Assembly: GCA_029568995.1 (NCBI GenBank)
Contig: JAKPYU010000272.1
Span: forward strand, 1 to 43,985
Origin: Candidatus Omnitrophota bacterium
Lineage (GTDB): Bacteria > Hinthialibacterota > Hinthialibacteria > Hinthialibacterales > JAKPRU01
DNA length: 43,985 nt
Reading direction: 5' to 3'
Each line of letters starts with the position of its first letter. Positions within the stretch are counted from its first letter, which is position 1. This document shows, piece after piece, positions 32,921-41,604 of this stretch. The position numbers were made by a program, and so were the translations under genes. Under the pieces are notes generated by a model. It was given only the letters and a program-made list of their open reading frames with translations. It was not told where the DNA came from and made no database searches.

Positions 32921-33559
32921 TTAGAAAAAGGAATGCTGCTGGCCGAGCACCCAGAGCATCGTCTCGCTTTTCTCCGTGATGGGATGGGCCTTCCATACAT
33001 CCCCATTACTGACCAGACCGTTCGATGGATTATACGCTGCGTATGGATCGTGACTGTTGGACCAGTGCATGTCCACATAGTCTTTATCGGGGCCGGACGA
33101 GAAAAAAACCCAGAAAGAACCGGCATTGGCGGGATCGTTGGCACATCCGCCATCTCCGTAGTTATAGAAAAGCCCCGGCAGGAAAGGATCCATGGGAATG
33201 CCGCCGATATAGGCCACGGGCGTCGTGAGATATTCAAAAATTTGTCCGTTATGCAGGGGGTCGTAGCAACCGCTCGGTAATCCTGCTTGTTCGCAAGTCT
33301 TGCCCCAGTATTTGTAGCCGCCGGGGAAATTGCAGTTCGGATCGGGACCGCCGTCGTTCCCGTCGATCATCCACAAGCCGGTGTCCATTTTTCGGATGAT
33401 ATTCTGATCGTGAAGCATGGTAATATCGGCGAAGCATCGAGCGACGTTGGATCGCAGACGGGCGTTCATGAAATTCGGCACGGCAATCGCCGCCAGAATT
33501 CCGATGATCGCCACGACGATCAACAATTCGATCAGCGTGAACGCTCTGATCATCCTCAT
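32921..33559 (-). CDS. Type II secretion pseudopilin, second copy
   Basis: A 212-residue prepilin: leader MRMIRA, then FTLIELLIVVAIIGILAAIAVPNF, identical over 24 residues to the pseudopilin encoded at 28840-29460. The bodies diverge: this one has 'RCFADITMLHDQNIIRKMDTGLWMIDGNDGGPD' and several cysteines, plus 'LTTPVAYIGGIPMDPF'. It is probably a minor pseudopilin or surface pilin. The ATG at 33559 follows GAGGTGCGG. It converges on the fucosidase fusion and diverges from the GH95-like gene. Confidence 0.83.
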   Translation of the reverse strand: MRMIRAFTLIELLIVVAIIGILAAIAVPNFMNARLRSNVARCFADITMLHDQNIIRKMDTGLWMIDGNDGGPDPNCNFPGGYKYWGKTCEQAGLPSGCYDPLHNGQIFEYLTTPVAYIGGIPMDPFLPGLFYNYGDGGCANDPANAGSFWVFFSSGPDKDYVDMHWSNSHDPYAAYNPSNGLVSNGDVWKAHPITEKSETMLWVLGQQHSFF

Positions 33560-33626
33560 GATCCGCACCTCGATTCTTCCACCCCTTCTCCCGGTTGAAG
33601 TCAAACGCAGGAGATGAGACAATTCT

Positions 33627-33656
33627 ATTGTATGAGGAAATGGAATGCAATGTCGA
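33627..33656 (-). promoter_or_regulatory. Promoter of the second pseudopilin gene
   Basis: Minus strand TCGACA (33656-33651), 18 bp, TACAAT (33632-33627). The -35 lies inside the first codons of the divergent GH95-like gene, so the two transcription units overlap at their 5' ends. The leader is about 60 nt. Confidence 0.6.
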
Positions 33657-36050
33657 AATCTTTCTGAAAGGACCCTCGCCGTGTATCATTGCCTTCGAAT
33701 CTTTCTGCAGACACTTGCCATTCTGTCGCTCTTCTGCCTGTCCGCCTTTGCCGTTGATAGTGCCTCACCCGCGCTTGGACTCGAACCGGGGGACCTGCAA
33801 CTATGTAATGACGATCTGGGGATCATCCTCTGGGGACCGGATCATGCCCCCACTCTGAGCGTTGGGAAAAGCGACATCTGGGACCGTCGCCTCCCGAAAG
33901 AATCCAAACCGGTCATGACTCTGCGCCGAATGATCGAACTCGCGATGGACGGGGATAAGTCGATCCTGAACGGGACCGCCTATTACACGGTCTACAATTC
34001 CTACGATTTTCCCTGTCCGAAACCGGCAGGCCAGATCATCTTCAATTTAAATTTCATGAAAACCGATCCGGGTGCAAACGAGGCCGGAATTCTCCGGGCA
34101 GACCATGGCAAACATGACCTGCAGATCCACGCAATTCGGGGAAACAAGGAAATCCATCTGAAGATATTCGTGAGTTCGGTGCGGAATCTCATTGTCATCG
34201 AAGGGTCCGGCACAGGTCTTGAGCGGGGAGATATGTCCGTTCGGCTTTATCGGCATCGGGATACCATCGTTCCGGGAGGAGAACGCCATCCCACATTATC
34301 CGGCAAGATCTCCGGAACCGATTTCGAGCAATTACCTTTTCCCCGAGTCGGGGCCGAGAAGAATGTTCTCTGGCTGGCACAGGATTTCGCTGCGGATCTG
34401 ACTTTCCCAGACGGCTTCGGCTCCATTCTGGCCGCCCGTGTGCAGGGAGTCCAATACACTTCTGAGGTCCGGGCGGAACAGACTGGTTTGGGAACTCCGT
34501 TGATTACGGAAAAGGAAGGTCGGTTGTCTCACGGAATCACCAAGCGCTATACGCCAATTAACGAGGCGGCGGGTTCCGCCGTGACCGCCAACCTTGAGGC
34601 CATCGATGGACCGTTCCAGATCTACGCCACTGTAACGACGACACAGAACGATCCGTCACCCCTGGATCGGGCCATCCGCGATTTACGATCGGCGGTCAGA
34701 TCGGGAACCGGGAAACTCCGCGCACAGCATGAAAAACAACTGGAGTCATACGCGGAACGCCCTCATGTGCGCGCCTGGTCCAAAGACGGGCGTCTGAAGA
34801 TCGACCAAGCCGTGGGCGGCAATCCATATCGCCTGCGCCTGGCAGGGTATTACGGAGACATCCCCCTGTGCTCGGTCGATACCACCAAATTCTGTTTCCA
34901 GGATTCCTCTCGGTGGCACGCCGATTTCCATTTCAATGAAATTGAGGCGACCTCGCTTTGCATCCTGCGTCAGTTCGAATCCATGGACCCGTATCTGAAC
35001 ATGATCGCCACTATGCTGCCCATGGCACAGGCCAATGCGCGAGAGGTCTATGAGTGCGCGGGCGCGATGTATCCGTTGGTTCATTACCCGCTCAAGGCTG
35101 AGACGGTAATCCATACCCATCTGACATGGGAACAGAGCATGGAGATCACCGCCCTGCTCTTCAAACCGTTCTGGCTGCGCTTTCTGTACACATGGGACCT
35201 GGATTATCTGCGCAACCTGGCTTACCCGGTCATGCGCGAGGGCGCTCGTTTTTACACCGATTTTCTGAAAAAAAGTGACGACGGTCTGTATCATGTCTAC
35301 CCGACCGTCTCGCCGGAACATCGGGGAATTACGGAAGGATTGAAGTACAATCGGGACAGCCAGTCCGGTATTACTCTCATCCGTTACCTTCTCCGTGCTA
35401 CGGCTAAAGCCTCCGAACTTCTCGACTGCGACCGTGAAGAGGCGGAACGCTGGAGAGAAATCGCCGAGCACTTGCCCCCATACCCCACAGTGGACACACC
35501 CGAAGGCCCGATCTTTATCGACGTCGCCGGAGCGCAACCCATGGAATACAACATCGCCGTGCCGTTAAGCGCCGTGTTCTGGGGAGATGACATCGGCCTG
35601 GATTCCCCGCCGGAGCAGGTGGAACTGGCGAAACGGACCCTGCGCCTGATCAACGTCTGGGAACCGCATCGAGGGTATCTGATCGGCGTGCGCGCGCGAT
35701 TGGGGATTTATCGGGAAGAGGATGGAATCAGCGTGCAGCACGTGCTGCAGTCTCACACGGGAGTTATTCGGGTGTTTCCCGCAGTGCCGAACGATTTTGA
35801 GGGCGGTTTCGAAAATCTGGGGGCACAGGGAGGATTCATCATCTCCTCGGAGCGAACTCCCTCGGGAGTTCGCTTCGTACAGATCGAATCCCTGGCGGAG
35901 AACGATTGTGCCGTCGCAAATCCCTGGCCCGCAAAGTCCGTTCGAGTCACCGATGAGACCGACAATCGGTCATCTCTCTTGAATGAAGATAAGGGAGTCT
36001 TGCACTTTCAAAGCGCGAAGAACCATGTCTACCGACTCACCGCAGAATAG
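33645..36050 (+). CDS. GH95-like six-hairpin glycosidase (fucosidase/galactosidase class)
   Basis: An 801-residue exported enzyme; the signal peptide ends near SAFA. The N-terminal half is a beta-supersandwich. The (alpha/alpha)6 barrel has GH95-type landmarks: 'WHADFHFNEIEATS', 'YPLVHYPLKAE', 'WLRFLYTWDLDYLRNLAYPVMREGARFYTDFL', 'VYPTVSPEHR', and near the end 'VQHVLQSHTGVIRVFPAVP'. GH95 enzymes remove alpha-1,2-linked L-fucose or L-galactose by inversion. Assignment to the exact family is less sure than to the clan. The ATG at 33645 has GAGGAA nearby; a GTG at 33681 with AAAGGA upstream would give a shorter, more usual signal peptide. Confidence 0.75.
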   Translation: MQCRNLSERTLAVYHCLRIFLQTLAILSLFCLSAFAVDSASPALGLEPGDLQLCNDDLGIILWGPDHAPTLSVGKSDIWDRRLPKESKPVMTLRRMIELAMDGDKSILNGTAYYTVYNSYDFPCPKPAGQIIFNLNFMKTDPGANEAGILRADHGKHDLQIHAIRGNKEIHLKIFVSSVRNLIVIEGSGTGLERGDMSVRLYRHRDTIVPGGERHPTLSGKISGTDFEQLPFPRVGAEKNVLWLAQDFAADLTFPDGFGSILAARVQGVQYTSEVRAEQTGLGTPLITEKEGRLSHGITKRYTPINEAAGSAVTANLEAIDGPFQIYATVTTTQNDPSPLDRAIRDLRSAVRSGTGKLRAQHEKQLESYAERPHVRAWSKDGRLKIDQAVGGNPYRLRLAGYYGDIPLCSVDTTKFCFQDSSRWHADFHFNEIEATSLCILRQFESMDPYLNMIATMLPMAQANAREVYECAGAMYPLVHYPLKAETVIHTHLTWEQSMEITALLFKPFWLRFLYTWDLDYLRNLAYPVMREGARFYTDFLKKSDDGLYHVYPTVSPEHRGITEGLKYNRDSQSGITLIRYLLRATAKASELLDCDREEAERWREIAEHLPPYPTVDTPEGPIFIDVAGAQPMEYNIAVPLSAVFWGDDIGLDSPPEQVELAKRTLRLINVWEPHRGYLIGVRARLGIYREEDGISVQHVLQSHTGVIRVFPAVPNDFEGGFENLGAQGGFIISSERTPSGVRFVQIESLAENDCAVANPWPAKSVRVTDETDNRSSLLNEDKGVLHFQSAKNHVYRLTAE

Positions 36051-36060
36051 CGGAGTGTCG

Positions 36061-36102
36061 ATTACGGATTACGGATTGTGGATTGTGGATTGTGGATTGT
36101 GG
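36061..36102. repeat. Heptad tandem repeat ATTRYGG x6
   Basis: Six direct 7-bp units: ATTACGG twice, then ATTGTGG four times, ending in AATGCG. Located 10 bp after the GH95-like stop codon. Units are contiguous, with no spacers. Probably a simple slippage repeat. Confidence 0.85.
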
Positions 36103-36131
36103 AATGCGAACTGAAAACGACACAGGCGATC

Positions 36132-36161
36132 CCCTCTCCCTCCGAGAGAGGGTCAGGGTGA
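36132..36161. repeat. Dispersed CCCTCTC...GAGAGGG repeat, inverted copy
   Basis: CCCTCTC (36132-36138) pairs with GAGAGGG (36146-36152) and continues TCAGGGTGAGGG. It is the reverse-oriented relative of the element at 14133-14168 and lies between the GH95-like gene and a minus-strand small gene. Confidence 0.65.
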
Positions 36162-36182
36162 GGGAAATCCAGACCTTGACTC

Positions 36183-36503
36183 TCACTCCTCCGCCTTCCG
36201 TCGCAGGTTCTTGACCGCCTGACGAAGACGGATCTTGTCGATGTCAATCTCCAGGTTCTCTCGTCGATACGGCTGGGCGAAACGCATCAGATTGTGCCGC
36301 TTGGCATACCAATCCTGAATTGCAACTGTGCGGCCGGTCATAATACGGCAGACCACTTTCGGAACAAACACATAATTCTCCGGCTGCTCACGGTCCGGTC
36401 CCTTTGCGCCGAAAAAACAAATATGGTAGTACCGGTCGGTCTCCTCTTCGAGAATCCCGTTCAGAAGAATTTCCTCGATTTTCATGGACCCGATATGCTT
36501 CAT
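36183..36503 (-). CDS. Conserved-looking 106-aa protein, unknown
   Basis: A charged soluble protein: 'MKIEEILLNGILEEETDRYYHICFFGAKGPDREQPENYVFVPKVVCRIMTG', then a basic C-terminal helix 'DKIRLRQAVKNLRRKAEE'. No family recognised. The alternating hydrophobic pattern in the first 60 residues suggests a small beta-fold. Either the ATG at 36503 (AGGA close upstream) or the one at 36485 could be used. Divergent from the WYL-like gene across a 112-bp gap. Confidence 0.55.
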   Translation of the reverse strand: MKHIGSMKIEEILLNGILEEETDRYYHICFFGAKGPDREQPENYVFVPKVVCRIMTGRTVAIQDWYAKRHNLMRFAQPYRRENLEIDIDKIRLRQAVKNLRRKAEE

Positions 36504-36615
36504 TTTCCTGGTCCTTATGATAACAAAAGAGCGCTGCCGTGCAATAATTCATTTCCCTCCCGATCTTCCGATTTCATTCTATACTATCTTCGAAATCCGG
36601 ATTCGAGAGGTTGTT

Positions 36616-36918
36616 ATGGTTGGTTTTCTCTTTCAGGCAGTAATGCGAAAACAGATGGTGCGTTTTCTCTATCGGGGGATGTACCGCCATGTAACCCCCG
36701 TGCGAATCGAGGCCACCGATAATGGCGCGGTGCTGTGCGGCCTGGAACACGGCAGCCCCATCACCCGCCGGTACAATGTAGGCGAGATGATCGGCCTGTC
36801 CGTTGTCGACGATCCCAATACACCGGAGGCAAAGCGTCATACGCCTTGGGTGGTCGGCGAAGAGATTGATGCGAAATTAACTTTGGAGGAAAAGCTGCGC
36901 AAACACGGATTTCACTGA
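36616..36918 (+). CDS. Small WYL-domain-like protein
   Basis: A 100-residue protein starting MVGFLFQAVMRKQMVRFLYRGMYRHVTPVRIEATDNGAVLCGLE and continuing 'ITRRYNVGEMIGLSVVDD'. The pattern 'V.F.YRG..R.V.P..I......G..L.G......RRYNV..M.GL' resembles an isolated WYL domain (SH3-like, ligand- or nucleic-acid-sensing) without a DNA-binding helix-turn-helix. GAGAGG lies 5 nt upstream of the ATG, and a possible -10 (TATACT) lies about 30 bp further up. The stop is 1 bp from the end of the convergent pgeF gene. Family call is tentative. Confidence 0.55.
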   Translation: MVGFLFQAVMRKQMVRFLYRGMYRHVTPVRIEATDNGAVLCGLEHGSPITRRYNVGEMIGLSVVDDPNTPEAKRHTPWVVGEEIDAKLTLEEKLRKHGFH

Positions 36919-36919
36919 T

Positions 36920-37690
36920 TCACTCCACGATGGTCAACGCGGAGAGGTTATGCCCCGTTCCTGCCCCGTCTCGCCGATAGGAGAAATATCCTTTCCCGCA
37001 TAATGTGCAATCCCCGGAAATTTCGATATTTTCCGGGCGTATTCCCTCCGCCAGGGCGATTCGTCGATTGATTTCCTTCAAATTGATGTTCCCGGACCGG
37101 TCAAGCCAGTAAGGCTCCCAGCCGGGAAACGACTCCCGAAACTGTGCAATCACTTCCGGCCCCACCTCAAAACAGCAGCAACCGATGCCGGGCCCGATCC
37201 AGACCAGAAGATCTCCCGGATCGGTGTTGAAACACTCGTGCATTCTTCGAACCGTCTCCGCAACAATACTTCCCGCCGTCCCCCGCCACCCCGCATGAGC
37301 CAGTCCAATTGCATGGTTATGCGGATCGACCAGGAATATCGGAATGCAATCCGCCACAAGAATAGATATCGGAACATTCGTCGTATCCGTCACCATTGCA
37401 TCCCCATTCCCAACCTGAGAAATATTGGGGAATGCCCCCTTTCCCCGATCCGCTCTTGTCACGCGGAAAACCGTTGCGCTGTGAACCTGGTACACATGCG
37501 TGAAATGGGCGGGATTCACTCCGAGCAATTCCCCCGCAAGCGCCCTGGCTTGGCGAACCTGGGATTCCGTACCGGATTTGAAACTGAGATTGTCCGCCGG
37601 GTCCGGTTTCCCATCGCGCCAGGATGGAGCCAATACCCCATGGCGAATCCACGAGATTCCCTGAAAAATCCGCGCCTCAACTAGTCGCAT
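36920..37690 (-). CDS. pgeF: Purine nucleoside phosphorylase / YfiH-family protein
   Basis: A 256-residue cytoplasmic protein of the YfiH (Cu-oxidase_4) family. Family enzymes phosphorolyse or deaminate purine nucleosides, and one role is peptidoglycan editing. Seen: 'NLSFKSGTE', 'HVYQVHSATVFRV', 'ISILVADCIPIFL', 'IGLAHAGWRGTAGSIV', 'WIGPGIGCCCFEVG', 'CTLCGKGYFSYRRDGAGTGHNLS'. The His, Cys and His metal ligands in QVHS, ADC and HAGWRG are in place. Length is normal. The ATG follows AAAGGGGTG. Probably co-transcribed with the URO-D-like gene 22 bp upstream. Confidence 0.9.
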   Translation of the reverse strand: MRLVEARIFQGISWIRHGVLAPSWRDGKPDPADNLSFKSGTESQVRQARALAGELLGVNPAHFTHVYQVHSATVFRVTRADRGKGAFPNISQVGNGDAMVTDTTNVPISILVADCIPIFLVDPHNHAIGLAHAGWRGTAGSIVAETVRRMHECFNTDPGDLLVWIGPGIGCCCFEVGPEVIAQFRESFPGWEPYWLDRSGNINLKEINRRIALAEGIRPENIEISGDCTLCGKGYFSYRRDGAGTGHNLSALTIVE

Positions 37691-37711
37691 AATTCACCCC
37701 TTTGTATCGAC

Positions 37712-38887
37712 TCACGAGTAAACTCCATACTCCTGCAACGCTTCCCACATCGCCATGAGATTCTCCGGCGGCACTTCGCCCTGAATGTTGTGGATCGTAT
37801 TGAACACATACCCGCCCCCCGGCGCAAGCGCCTCCACATTCCGTCTCACATTCTCACGAACCTGCTCCGGCGTCCCGGACGGCAAGATCCCCTGGGTATC
37901 CACTCCCCCGCCCCAGAATGTGAACCGGGACCCGAAATCCCGTTTCAGCGCATGTGGCTCCATCTCAGGAACTGTGGTGTGGACGGGATTGAGGATGTCA
38001 ATCCCCAGCTCATCAAAATCCGGTAGGAACGGACGGATGTTGCCGCAGGAGTGAAACAGGATATAACGATCCTCTCCCGGCGCTTTGGTCTCCTCCAGCT
38101 TCCGGCGCAGGAAACCGAACAATTTTAATTCCTTCGGCTTCACCAATTCCCGGTATTTCTCTGGGGAAATCAGTTGAGATTCCTGCGTTCCGAAATCATC
38201 GGCTTCATGGACAATGTCGATCACATCCCCCAAGGCATCCAGCGCCATTTCCCAGAATCGGATTTTCAAATCCAGGATTTTCTCCATGACCGCTTCGGCA
38301 ACCTTTGGCGCGATAAGAATATCGCACAGAAAGTTCTCCATGCCCCGCACACGCTCGCCCATCTCGACCAGGCCCGCACAAAACCCTTTCAGGATCACAA
38401 CCTTCCCTTCCCGGCGAAACTGCATGGCTCGTTCACGCAAGCCTTCCAGCCGCTCCGGCAGGTCCGACTTGGGCCAGGAATGATTCTGCACCGCCTCCAC
38501 AGTGGTTTCGGCATCGTCAATCGGGCTTTTCACAAGCGAATACCAATGACCCCCGTCTTTGGGAAACTCCAACACAAGCCCCCAGTCATCCACATATCTC
38601 CAGCGGTCGCCGACATCCTCACTCGTAATATTCCAATTACTGCCCGTCAGGGGAAACAGCCCGCGCGTGTCGATTTCAAGCCGCTTGAAAATGTCCTCAT
38701 CGGGAATCACGATCTGCTGCACCACGTCCGAGAATCTCGGCCGCACTTCCGGCAAATCCAGGTATGCCCGAAGGTTTCGATACGCCCGAACATGAATCCC
38801 GCTCACATTGGTTCCAGCCATATCAAACGGGACTTTATCCGGTTCCCGGTGACGAAGCGTTGTCAGGACTCGCTCACGTGAATTCAT
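37712..38887 (-). CDS. Uroporphyrinogen decarboxylase-like (URO-D superfamily) protein
   Basis: A 391-residue TIM-barrel protein: 'MNSRERVLTTLRHREPDKVPFDMAGTNVSGIHVRAYRNLRAYL', 'ILKGFCAGLVEMGERVRGMENFL', 'IVHEADDFGTQESQLISPEKYRELVKPKEL', 'ILFHSCGNIRPFLPDFDELGIDILNPVH' and 'GGGVDTQGILPSGTPEQVRENVRRNVEALAPGGGYVFNTIHNIQ'. The HSCG and 'GVDTQ' motifs belong to the corrinoid methyltransferase and decarboxylase branches, not to canonical HemE. The real substrate is unknown; O-demethylation or a methyl transfer is possible. The start has GAGGTGGAG upstream. Confidence 0.8.
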   Translation of the reverse strand: MNSRERVLTTLRHREPDKVPFDMAGTNVSGIHVRAYRNLRAYLDLPEVRPRFSDVVQQIVIPDEDIFKRLEIDTRGLFPLTGSNWNITSEDVGDRWRYVDDWGLVLEFPKDGGHWYSLVKSPIDDAETTVEAVQNHSWPKSDLPERLEGLRERAMQFRREGKVVILKGFCAGLVEMGERVRGMENFLCDILIAPKVAEAVMEKILDLKIRFWEMALDALGDVIDIVHEADDFGTQESQLISPEKYRELVKPKELKLFGFLRRKLEETKAPGEDRYILFHSCGNIRPFLPDFDELGIDILNPVHTTVPEMEPHALKRDFGSRFTFWGGGVDTQGILPSGTPEQVRENVRRNVEALAPGGGYVFNTIHNIQGEVPPENLMAMWEALQEYGVYS

Positions 38888-38944
38888 TCGTTCTCCACCT
38901 CGCGGAAATTCGTTCTAACCCCATCCGAACAGGAGCGGAATTCC

Positions 38945-39112
38945 GTCATTGCGAGCGAAGCGTGGCAATCTCATCGTTGGAGGGTGCAAGCCTGAGATCG
39001 CCACGTTTTGGCTCCTTCGTAGACTCAGGACCCGAAACTCGCGATGACGTAACAAGGACCGCACTTTCTTCACCCCAATCACCGGCCCCGCCGGAGGGAG
39101 GCTCGCGATGAC
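38945..39112. repeat. MITE-like palindromic repeats, GTCATTGCGAG family
   Basis: The left arm GTCATTGCGAGCGAAGCG (38945-38962), followed by TGGCAATCTCA, faces TGAGATCGCCACG and two right-end copies of CTCGCGATGAC (39038-39048 and 39102-39112). They look like one complete and one partial degenerate element. They fill most of the 384-bp gap between the URO-D-like gene and proS; the rest of the gap (39113-39271) has no gene and no convincing promoter. Confidence 0.75.
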
Positions 39113-39271
39113 ACAACGAAGAGAAACATCCTGCAAGACGGTCTCAACGACAGGACTCTATGATTATCGCATTTCGCGCCTCAGGCAACCGGTCACCACT
39201 ATTGACCGGACCCGGTTTTGTCGCCACGATTTTCTTCTCCATAGCGAGACTGCCGAAACGAGGGATTTCTT

Positions 39272-40702
39272 ATGGCAAAACGAACGATCACTCCACGATC
39301 CGAGGATTACTCCCAGTGGTATGTCGATGTGGTTCTGCAAGCGCAAATGGCCGATTACGCGCCGGTGAAGGGCTGCATGGTCATCCGTCCGAATGGATAC
39401 GCAATCTGGGAGAAAATGCAGGCCGCACTCGATGGCATGTTCAAAGAGACTGGCCACCAGAACGCCTATTTTCCTCTATTGATCCCGGAGAGTTTCCTGC
39501 ACAAAGAAGCGGAACACGTGGAGGGATTCTCCCCGGAGTGCGCCGTGGTCACTCACGGCGGCGGCAAGCCGCTGGAGGAACCGCTGGTCATCCGTCCCAC
39601 ATCGGAGACCATCATCTGGGCGATGTACAAGAAGTGGATCGACTCTCATCGCGATTTGCCCCTGCTCTATAACCAGTGGGCCAACGTCGTTCGCTGGGAA
39701 ATGCGCACCCGCCTGTTCCTGCGCACCACGGAATTCCTCTGGCAGGAGGGACACACCGCTCATGCAACCGATGAGGAGGCGGAAGAAGAAACCCTGCGGA
39801 TGCTCGGCGTCTATCGGAAATTCGCCGAGGAATACATGGCCATGCCTGTGATCTGCGGCCGCAAAACCGAGAAAGAAAAATTCGCCGGGGCCGTGCGGAC
39901 TTACTGTATCGAGGCCATGATGCAGGATGGCCGCGCCTTGCAGGCCGGAACTTCCCACAATCTCGGCCAGAACTTCGCCAAGGCCTTTGATGTAACCTTC
40001 CAGGACGAACAGGGCCAACGCCAGTATGTCTACGCCACCAGTTGGGGAGTCTCCACCCGGCTGATCGGCGGAGTGATTATGACTCATAGCGATGATGACG
40101 GCCTCGTGGTTCCGCCCCGTCTGGCCCCGCTGCCCGTGGTCATCGTTCCGATATGGCCGAAAGAGGAACTGCGACCGACAGTCCTCGAAGGAATCGAGAG
40201 AATCACACGGGATTGGCGTGATCTGAAATTCCATGTCGATGCCCGCGAGGGATACAAACCGGGATTCAAGTACAACGAGTGGGAGGTTCGCGGCGTTCCC
40301 ATTCGCGTGGAAGTCGGTCCCCGTGACCTCGAAAAGGAACAGGTCGTGTTTGTCCGCCGGGACAACGGTGAAAAGGTCTTTGTACCGGCATCCGAGGCGC
40401 GGGCAAGAATCGACGAGGTTTTGAATTCCATGCAGACAGGTCTTTTTGAGAACGCCCGGAAACGCATGGAAGATCGCACAGTCGGCATTGATGATTACGA
40501 AGAGATGAAACGGATGAACGAGGAGAACAGCGGTTTCTTCTGGGCACACTGGTGCGGCGAGCGTGCCTGCGAGGACCGCTTGCAGGAAGAAACCAAGGCC
40601 ACCATTCGATGCCTCCCGTTCGACCGACCGAAAGAGCCGGGGAAATGCCTCCTGTGCGGAAACCCCTCGCCCGAACGGGTCCTTATGGCAAAAGCGTATT
40701 GA
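39272..40702 (+). CDS. proS: Prolyl-tRNA synthetase, archaeal/eukaryal type
   Basis: A 476-residue class II synthetase that charges tRNA-Pro. Motif 2 region '[28 protein letters not shown]' and motif 3 region '[29 protein letters not shown]' are clear. The anticodon-binding domain begins near 287. The C-terminal zinc domain has four Cys (CGERAC...CLLC) and ends in the Tyr typical of this type. The bacterial-type editing insertion is absent. This ProS form occurs in scattered bacterial lineages through old transfer. The ATG follows a GAGGG site. Confidence 0.95.
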   Translation: MAKRTITPRSEDYSQWYVDVVLQAQMADYAPVKGCMVIRPNGYAIWEKMQAALDGMFKETGHQNAYFPLLIPESFLHKEAEHVEGFSPECAVVTHGGGKPLEEPLVIRPTSETIIWAMYKKWIDSHRDLPLLYNQWANVVRWEMRTRLFLRTTEFLWQEGHTAHATDEEAEEETLRMLGVYRKFAEEYMAMPVICGRKTEKEKFAGAVRTYCIEAMMQDGRALQAGTSHNLGQNFAKAFDVTFQDEQGQRQYVYATSWGVSTRLIGGVIMTHSDDDGLVVPPRLAPLPVVIVPIWPKEELRPTVLEGIERITRDWRDLKFHVDAREGYKPGFKYNEWEVRGVPIRVEVGPRDLEKEQVVFVRRDNGEKVFVPASEARARIDEVLNSMQTGLFENARKRMEDRTVGIDDYEEMKRMNEENSGFFWAHWCGERACEDRLQEETKATIRCLPFDRPKEPGKCLLCGNPSPERVLMAKAY

Positions 40703-40703
40703 T

Positions 40704-40732
40704 AGGAGCGGGGGCGTCTCGCCCCCGACATG
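40704..40732 (+). promoter_or_regulatory. Ribosome site separated from the start codon by a GC hairpin
   Basis: AGGAG (40704-40708) is followed by GGGGGCG (40710-40716), loop TCT, CGCCCCC (40720-40726), then GAC and ATG (40730). In linear distance the ribosome site is 21 nt from the ATG; with the 17-nt hairpin folded, the effective gap is about 4 nt (10 nt to the ATG at 40736). The hairpin belongs to the same GGGGCG/CGCCCC repeat family as the one at 8204. Confidence 0.5.
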
Positions 40733-41590
40733 ACTATGAAGCTAGGTATTCTCACCGATTTCTCCGAAGAACGGATTCGCCTGGCGGGAACGGTCGGATT
40801 CGACTGTGTCAGCATCCTGGCCGACCCCCGCAACAAGGCGGGAAAACTCATTGCCACGCAAGGAGGCCGTCAAAAAATTCTGGAAACCTGCCAAAAATAC
40901 AATGTGGAGATCCGTGCGATCACCGCATATCGTCTGTATATAGATCCCAACCCAAAAGTGCGCCGAGATGCGGCAGCCTGGTTTCGAACCGTGGTGAAAG
41001 CAGCCTGCGAAATGGGAGTATCCGTCATCCCCGCACTGACCGGACGCGATCCGTCAAAGTCCATCGAAGAAAGCATTCCGCAGTTCCAGAAAATCTGGAC
41101 GCCGTTGGCCCAATTCGCAGAGGATCATGGGGTCAAAGTCGCTTTCGAAAATTGGCCCGGTGGCTGGGATATCAACCATGGCATCAACATCGCCGTTTGC
41201 CCAAAGGCCTGGCGACTCATGTTCGACGCGGTTCCGAGTAAGGCGCTCGGACTGGAATTCGACCCGTCACACCTCTATTGGCAGCAGATTGACTTTGTTC
41301 GCGCTGTCCATGAATTCGGATCGCGCATTTACCACGTGCATCTGAAAGACACGGAGATCCTGAAGGACAATCTGTACGAGACAGGAATCACACGTGGGTC
41401 CTTTCGATTCCGAATCCCCGGATGGGGAGAGATCGACTGGCCTGCTTTCTTCACTGCGCTTGTGGAAATCCGGTATCGGGGCGGGATGGTGATCGAGCAC
41501 GAAGATCCGGTTTTCAGCGGCAAGGACTTCGACGAAGGATTTCGGCTGGGATACCGGTTTCTTAAGCCGCTGATCCCGCAGTTGGTTTGA
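40730..41590 (+). CDS. Sugar phosphate isomerase/epimerase-like TIM barrel
   Basis: A 286-residue protein of the AP-endonuclease-2/xylose-isomerase-like family: 'KLGILTDFSEERIRLAGTVGFDCVSIL', 'VKVAFENWPGG' (metal Glu), 'LGLEFDPSHLYWQQ' (Asp and His), 'IYHVHLKDTEI' (His, Asp) and 'GMVIEHEDPVFSG' (Glu). The metal site is complete, so isomerase, epimerase or dehydratase activity on a sugar or inositol is plausible; the substrate is not readable. The ATGs at 40730 and 40736 are both possible, and the second matches the usual start MKLGILTD. It lies 27 bp after proS and is probably co-transcribed. Confidence 0.82.
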   Translation: MTMKLGILTDFSEERIRLAGTVGFDCVSILADPRNKAGKLIATQGGRQKILETCQKYNVEIRAITAYRLYIDPNPKVRRDAAAWFRTVVKAACEMGVSVIPALTGRDPSKSIEESIPQFQKIWTPLAQFAEDHGVKVAFENWPGGWDINHGINIAVCPKAWRLMFDAVPSKALGLEFDPSHLYWQQIDFVRAVHEFGSRIYHVHLKDTEILKDNLYETGITRGSFRFRIPGWGEIDWPAFFTALVEIRYRGGMVIEHEDPVFSGKDFDEGFRLGYRFLKPLIPQLV

Positions 41591-41604
41591 GGGGATAACA
41601 AATG

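Noticed and set aside
36061-36102. CRISPR-like repeats
   Set aside because: Units are 7 bp and contiguous without spacers, so it is a simple tandem repeat.
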